Below are positions 62,355-64,000 of a stretch of DNA of 64,000 bases, piece by piece. Position 1 is the stretch's first letter. Each line of letters opens with the position of its first letter. The notes beneath the pieces are model-generated. The model was not told the DNA's origin. It saw nothing but the letters and a program-made list of their open reading frames with translations, and made no database searches. This DNA comes from Nonomuraea candida (GTDB taxonomy: Bacteria > Actinomycetota > Actinomycetes > Streptosporangiales > Streptosporangiaceae): positions 372,001-436,000 of the forward strand of contig NZ_KL647031.1 in the NCBI RefSeq assembly GCF_000725485.1, in the 5' to 3' direction. Both the position numbers and the translations under genes were made by a program.

Positions 62355-63778
62355 CGTGACTCCTCACGGCGGCGGGCGGCCCGGCCCGCGGCGGTCCAGC
62401 CCACGATGCCACCACTCGCCACCACGGCGAGGAAGATCGCGGCAATCAGCGGGATGGCGTTCGTCGGGGTGCCGGACGCGGCACGGGGGGCGGCCGTGCC
62501 CTTGGGGGTCTCACGGGATTCGGGGGCGGCGGACCCGTCCGGGGAGGGGGCGTCCTCGCCGGGGCCGGGACTGCCGGTGGGGTCCGGGCGGTCGGTGGGG
62601 TCCGGGCGGTCGGCGGCGTCCGCCCGGCGGTCGGCGCCGTCTCCGGGGCCGGCGCCGGTTCCGGCGTCGGCACCCGTCCTGGAGCCGGTGCCCGTCCTGG
62701 AGTCGGCGCCGCTCCCGGGGTCGGCGGCGGGTGCGCGGGCGGGGCAGGCGCGGAGCCGGGGCACCGTGGGCGGGCCGAGCGGGCCCGCGTACTCCTCGGC
62801 GGGCGTGGGCCCGCCCGGCACGCTGAAGACGAACGCCGCCTTGCCGTACACGGTGTCGCCGCGCCGGTCGGTGATGTCGCCGGCCAGGCTCAGCGCGGTC
62901 GGCATGATGCTCAGCAGGTGGTGCACGTCCTGGGAGGTGCGCGCGGAGAACACCGGCCGGTGCGGCAGCCCGGCCGCCGTCAGCAGGCACGAGAACCCCG
63001 GCCTGGACGACCTGACGGCCGCGTCGAGCCGGGCGAAGACGCCGGGCCCCCGGTCGAGGAAGGCGTGCAGGTCCGTACGCGACTCCCGCAGCGCGGCCGT
63101 CACCGCGCTCAGGTCCGTGATCCCCGAGGCCAGCTCGCCCCGCCTGCCGGCCAGCGTGTGCGTGAGCCGGGTGAGCTGCACGGACAGGTCGTCGAGCAGC
63201 TCGGCGTTGTCGGCCAGGGTGCCGGTCAGGGAGTGGGCGTCGTCGATGATGCGCCTGATCGCGGGCGCCCGCCCGTCGAGCGCGACGGCCAGCTCGTGCA
63301 CGATGGTCTCGGCGTCCTCGGGCGGCACCGCGTTCAGCAGCTTGCCGACCCCCTCGAACAGCTTCTTGTAGTCCAGCGGCACGGTCGTCCTGGCCAGCGG
63401 GATCGTGTCGCCGGCGGCGAGCGGGGGCCCGGTGACGCCGGCGGCGGGCGGCGACAGCTCGACGTACGGCTCACCGATGGCCGAGCGGCGGCGCACCTCG
63501 GCCGTGACGCCCTTCGGCAGCCGGACCTCCCTGTCGATGTCCAGCCCCACCACGATCCTGCCGGGCGCCAGCCGCACGTCGCCGATCCTGCCGACCCGCA
63601 CCCCCAGGTACGCCACGTCGAACCCCCGGATCAGCCCGGGGGAGGAGACGAACTCGGCCGAGACCCGGTAGGGCCGCTCGATCGCGTCCAGCCGGATGAT
63701 CGTGCTGAACGCCCAGACCGTCATGACGATCCCCAGCAGCACGAAGAAGCCCAGGTTGAGCCAGATGCGCCGTTTCAT
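62351..63778 (-). CDS. MCE family (MlaD-domain) protein, last of the mce set
   Basis: This 475-residue Mce protein is a subunit of a lipid/sterol import complex. Features: N-terminal signal anchor (LNLGFFVLLGIVMTVWAF), MlaD domain ~40-115 (YRVSAEFVSSPGLIRGFDV, YLGVRVGRIGDV), helical Mce region ~120-310, a Pro/Asp/Gly/Thr-rich low-complexity tail (~345-440), and a second hydrophobic helix near the C-terminus (AIPLIAAIFLAVVASGGIVGW) followed by Arg-rich residues. The C-terminal helix after a disordered tail is unusual for the family. ATG 63778 overlaps the upstream stop by 4 nt. Confidence 0.9.
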   Translation of the reverse strand: MKRRIWLNLGFFVLLGIVMTVWAFSTIIRLDAIERPYRVSAEFVSSPGLIRGFDVAYLGVRVGRIGDVRLAPGRIVVGLDIDREVRLPKGVTAEVRRRSAIGEPYVELSPPAAGVTGPPLAAGDTIPLARTTVPLDYKKLFEGVGKLLNAVPPEDAETIVHELAVALDGRAPAIRRIIDDAHSLTGTLADNAELLDDLSVQLTRLTHTLAGRRGELASGITDLSAVTAALRESRTDLHAFLDRGPGVFARLDAAVRSSRPGFSCLLTAAGLPHRPVFSARTSQDVHHLLSIMPTALSLAGDITDRRGDTVYGKAAFVFSVPGGPTPAEEYAGPLGPPTVPRLRACPARAPAADPGSGADSRTGTGSRTGADAGTGAGPGDGADRRADAADRPDPTDRPDPTGSPGPGEDAPSPDGSAAPESRETPKGTAAPRAASGTPTNAIPLIAAIFLAVVASGGIVGWTAAGRAARRREESR

Positions 63779-64000
63779 CGCGGCGGCCCCAGCAGCAGCC
63801 GGAAGTCCTCGGCCCGGTCCGGCGCGGGCTGGTCCCGCACCGACGGCAGCAGGCCCTTCAGCCACACGTAGATCAGCACCTGCCCGTTGACGGTGATCGG
63901 CGGCGCGTCGATGAACTTCTGCAGCCTGGCCACCAGCGTCTTGAGGTCCTCCTTGCCCCGCTGCATGGCGGAGGAGACGGCCTCCAGCTCGCGCAGCAGC
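63775..64000 (-). CDS. MCE family protein, 3' end only
   Basis: The last ~74 codons of a gene entering from the right edge: a helical Mce C-terminal region (ELEAVSSAMQRGKEDLKTLVARL, FIDAPPITVNGQVLIYVWLKGLLPS). Its TGA overlaps the next MCE start (ATGA), as expected for a multi-gene mce operon. Confidence 0.8.
   Translation of the reverse strand, partial: LLRELEAVSSAMQRGKEDLKTLVARLQKFIDAPPITVNGQVLIYVWLKGLLPSVRDQPAPDRAEDFRLLLGPPR

Overview
This window comes from the chromosome of a high-GC Gram-positive actinomycete. The GC content is very high, GTG and TTG starts are common, and -10-like boxes repeatedly sit 5 to 8 nt before the start codon. Two gene orders are shared with Mycobacterium and Streptomyces: polA - rpsA - coaE - uvrB, and pyrG - NUDIX - xerD - parA - scpA - scpB - rluB - aroH/tyrA - cmk - der. 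The accessory content (large STAND/WD40 protein, mce cluster, many regulators) suggests Streptosporangiales or a relative, possibly Nonomuraea-like; this is an inference. I see no rRNA, tRNA, insertion sequence, prophage or CRISPR array.

Left third (1-22 kb): the start of a branched-chain amino acid ABC permease with an unusual secreted N-terminal domain, a hotdog thioesterase, polA, a cell-surface polysaccharide deacetylase, rpsA (promoter and terminator both readable), an epoxide hydrolase, a secreted alpha/beta hydrolase, a GNAT enzyme, a TetR regulator with a triple operator, and coaE. Next is a 1,868-residue minus-strand protein with the order TIR - degenerate calcineurin-like phosphoesterase - nuclease-like pre-domain - NACHT ATPase - pentapeptide repeats - about 15 WD40 blades. 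It is the best candidate here for a poorly described immune or cell-suicide protein. An ArsB/SLC13-like permease is divergent from it. A small operon follows: 2-TM protein, cupin-like protein, inositol-monophosphatase-family enzyme.

Middle (22-40 kb): a methyltransferase overlapping a gene remnant; a translationally coupled operon of two SPFH (flotillin-like) proteins and a Spo0M arrestin-like protein, divergent from a small XRE regulator; uvrB; a PepSY lipoprotein; a zinc-ribbon protein; an SDR plus hydrolase pair; and a one-carbon/methylamine locus (phosphotransferase, FAD-GcvT oxidoreductase, GntR/UTRA regulator) with a DasR-type palindrome in the divergent promoter. A nitronate monooxygenase and a hexapeptide acyltransferase follow.

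Right third (40-64 kb): a housekeeping run from pyrG to der, with overlapping starts and stops across parA-scpA-scpB-rluB, interrupted by a DUF2795 gene, a glycosyltransferase and a TetR - carotenoid oxygenase pair. Directly after der is a well-resolved T-box riboswitch (specifier GAC, bulge TGGC, as expected for Asp) leading into only the first ~92 codons of an AspRS-type gene. The rest of that gene is gone, and the opposite strand is an MFS exporter whose C-terminus now reads antisense through the aspS stump. The MFS gene follows an LprG-like lipoprotein (compare lprG-Rv1410c). A MarR/CDF pair, a phosphopantetheinyl transferase and the 3' end of an mce operon close the window.

A second window-wide signal is short tandem repeats that begin at or span stop codons and duplicate a gene's own last codons downstream (polA, IMPase, zinc-ribbon, hydrolase, aroH, lprG, CDF). 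Related repeats lie just after tyrA and the acyltransferase, and in-frame repeats have expanded several protein tails.
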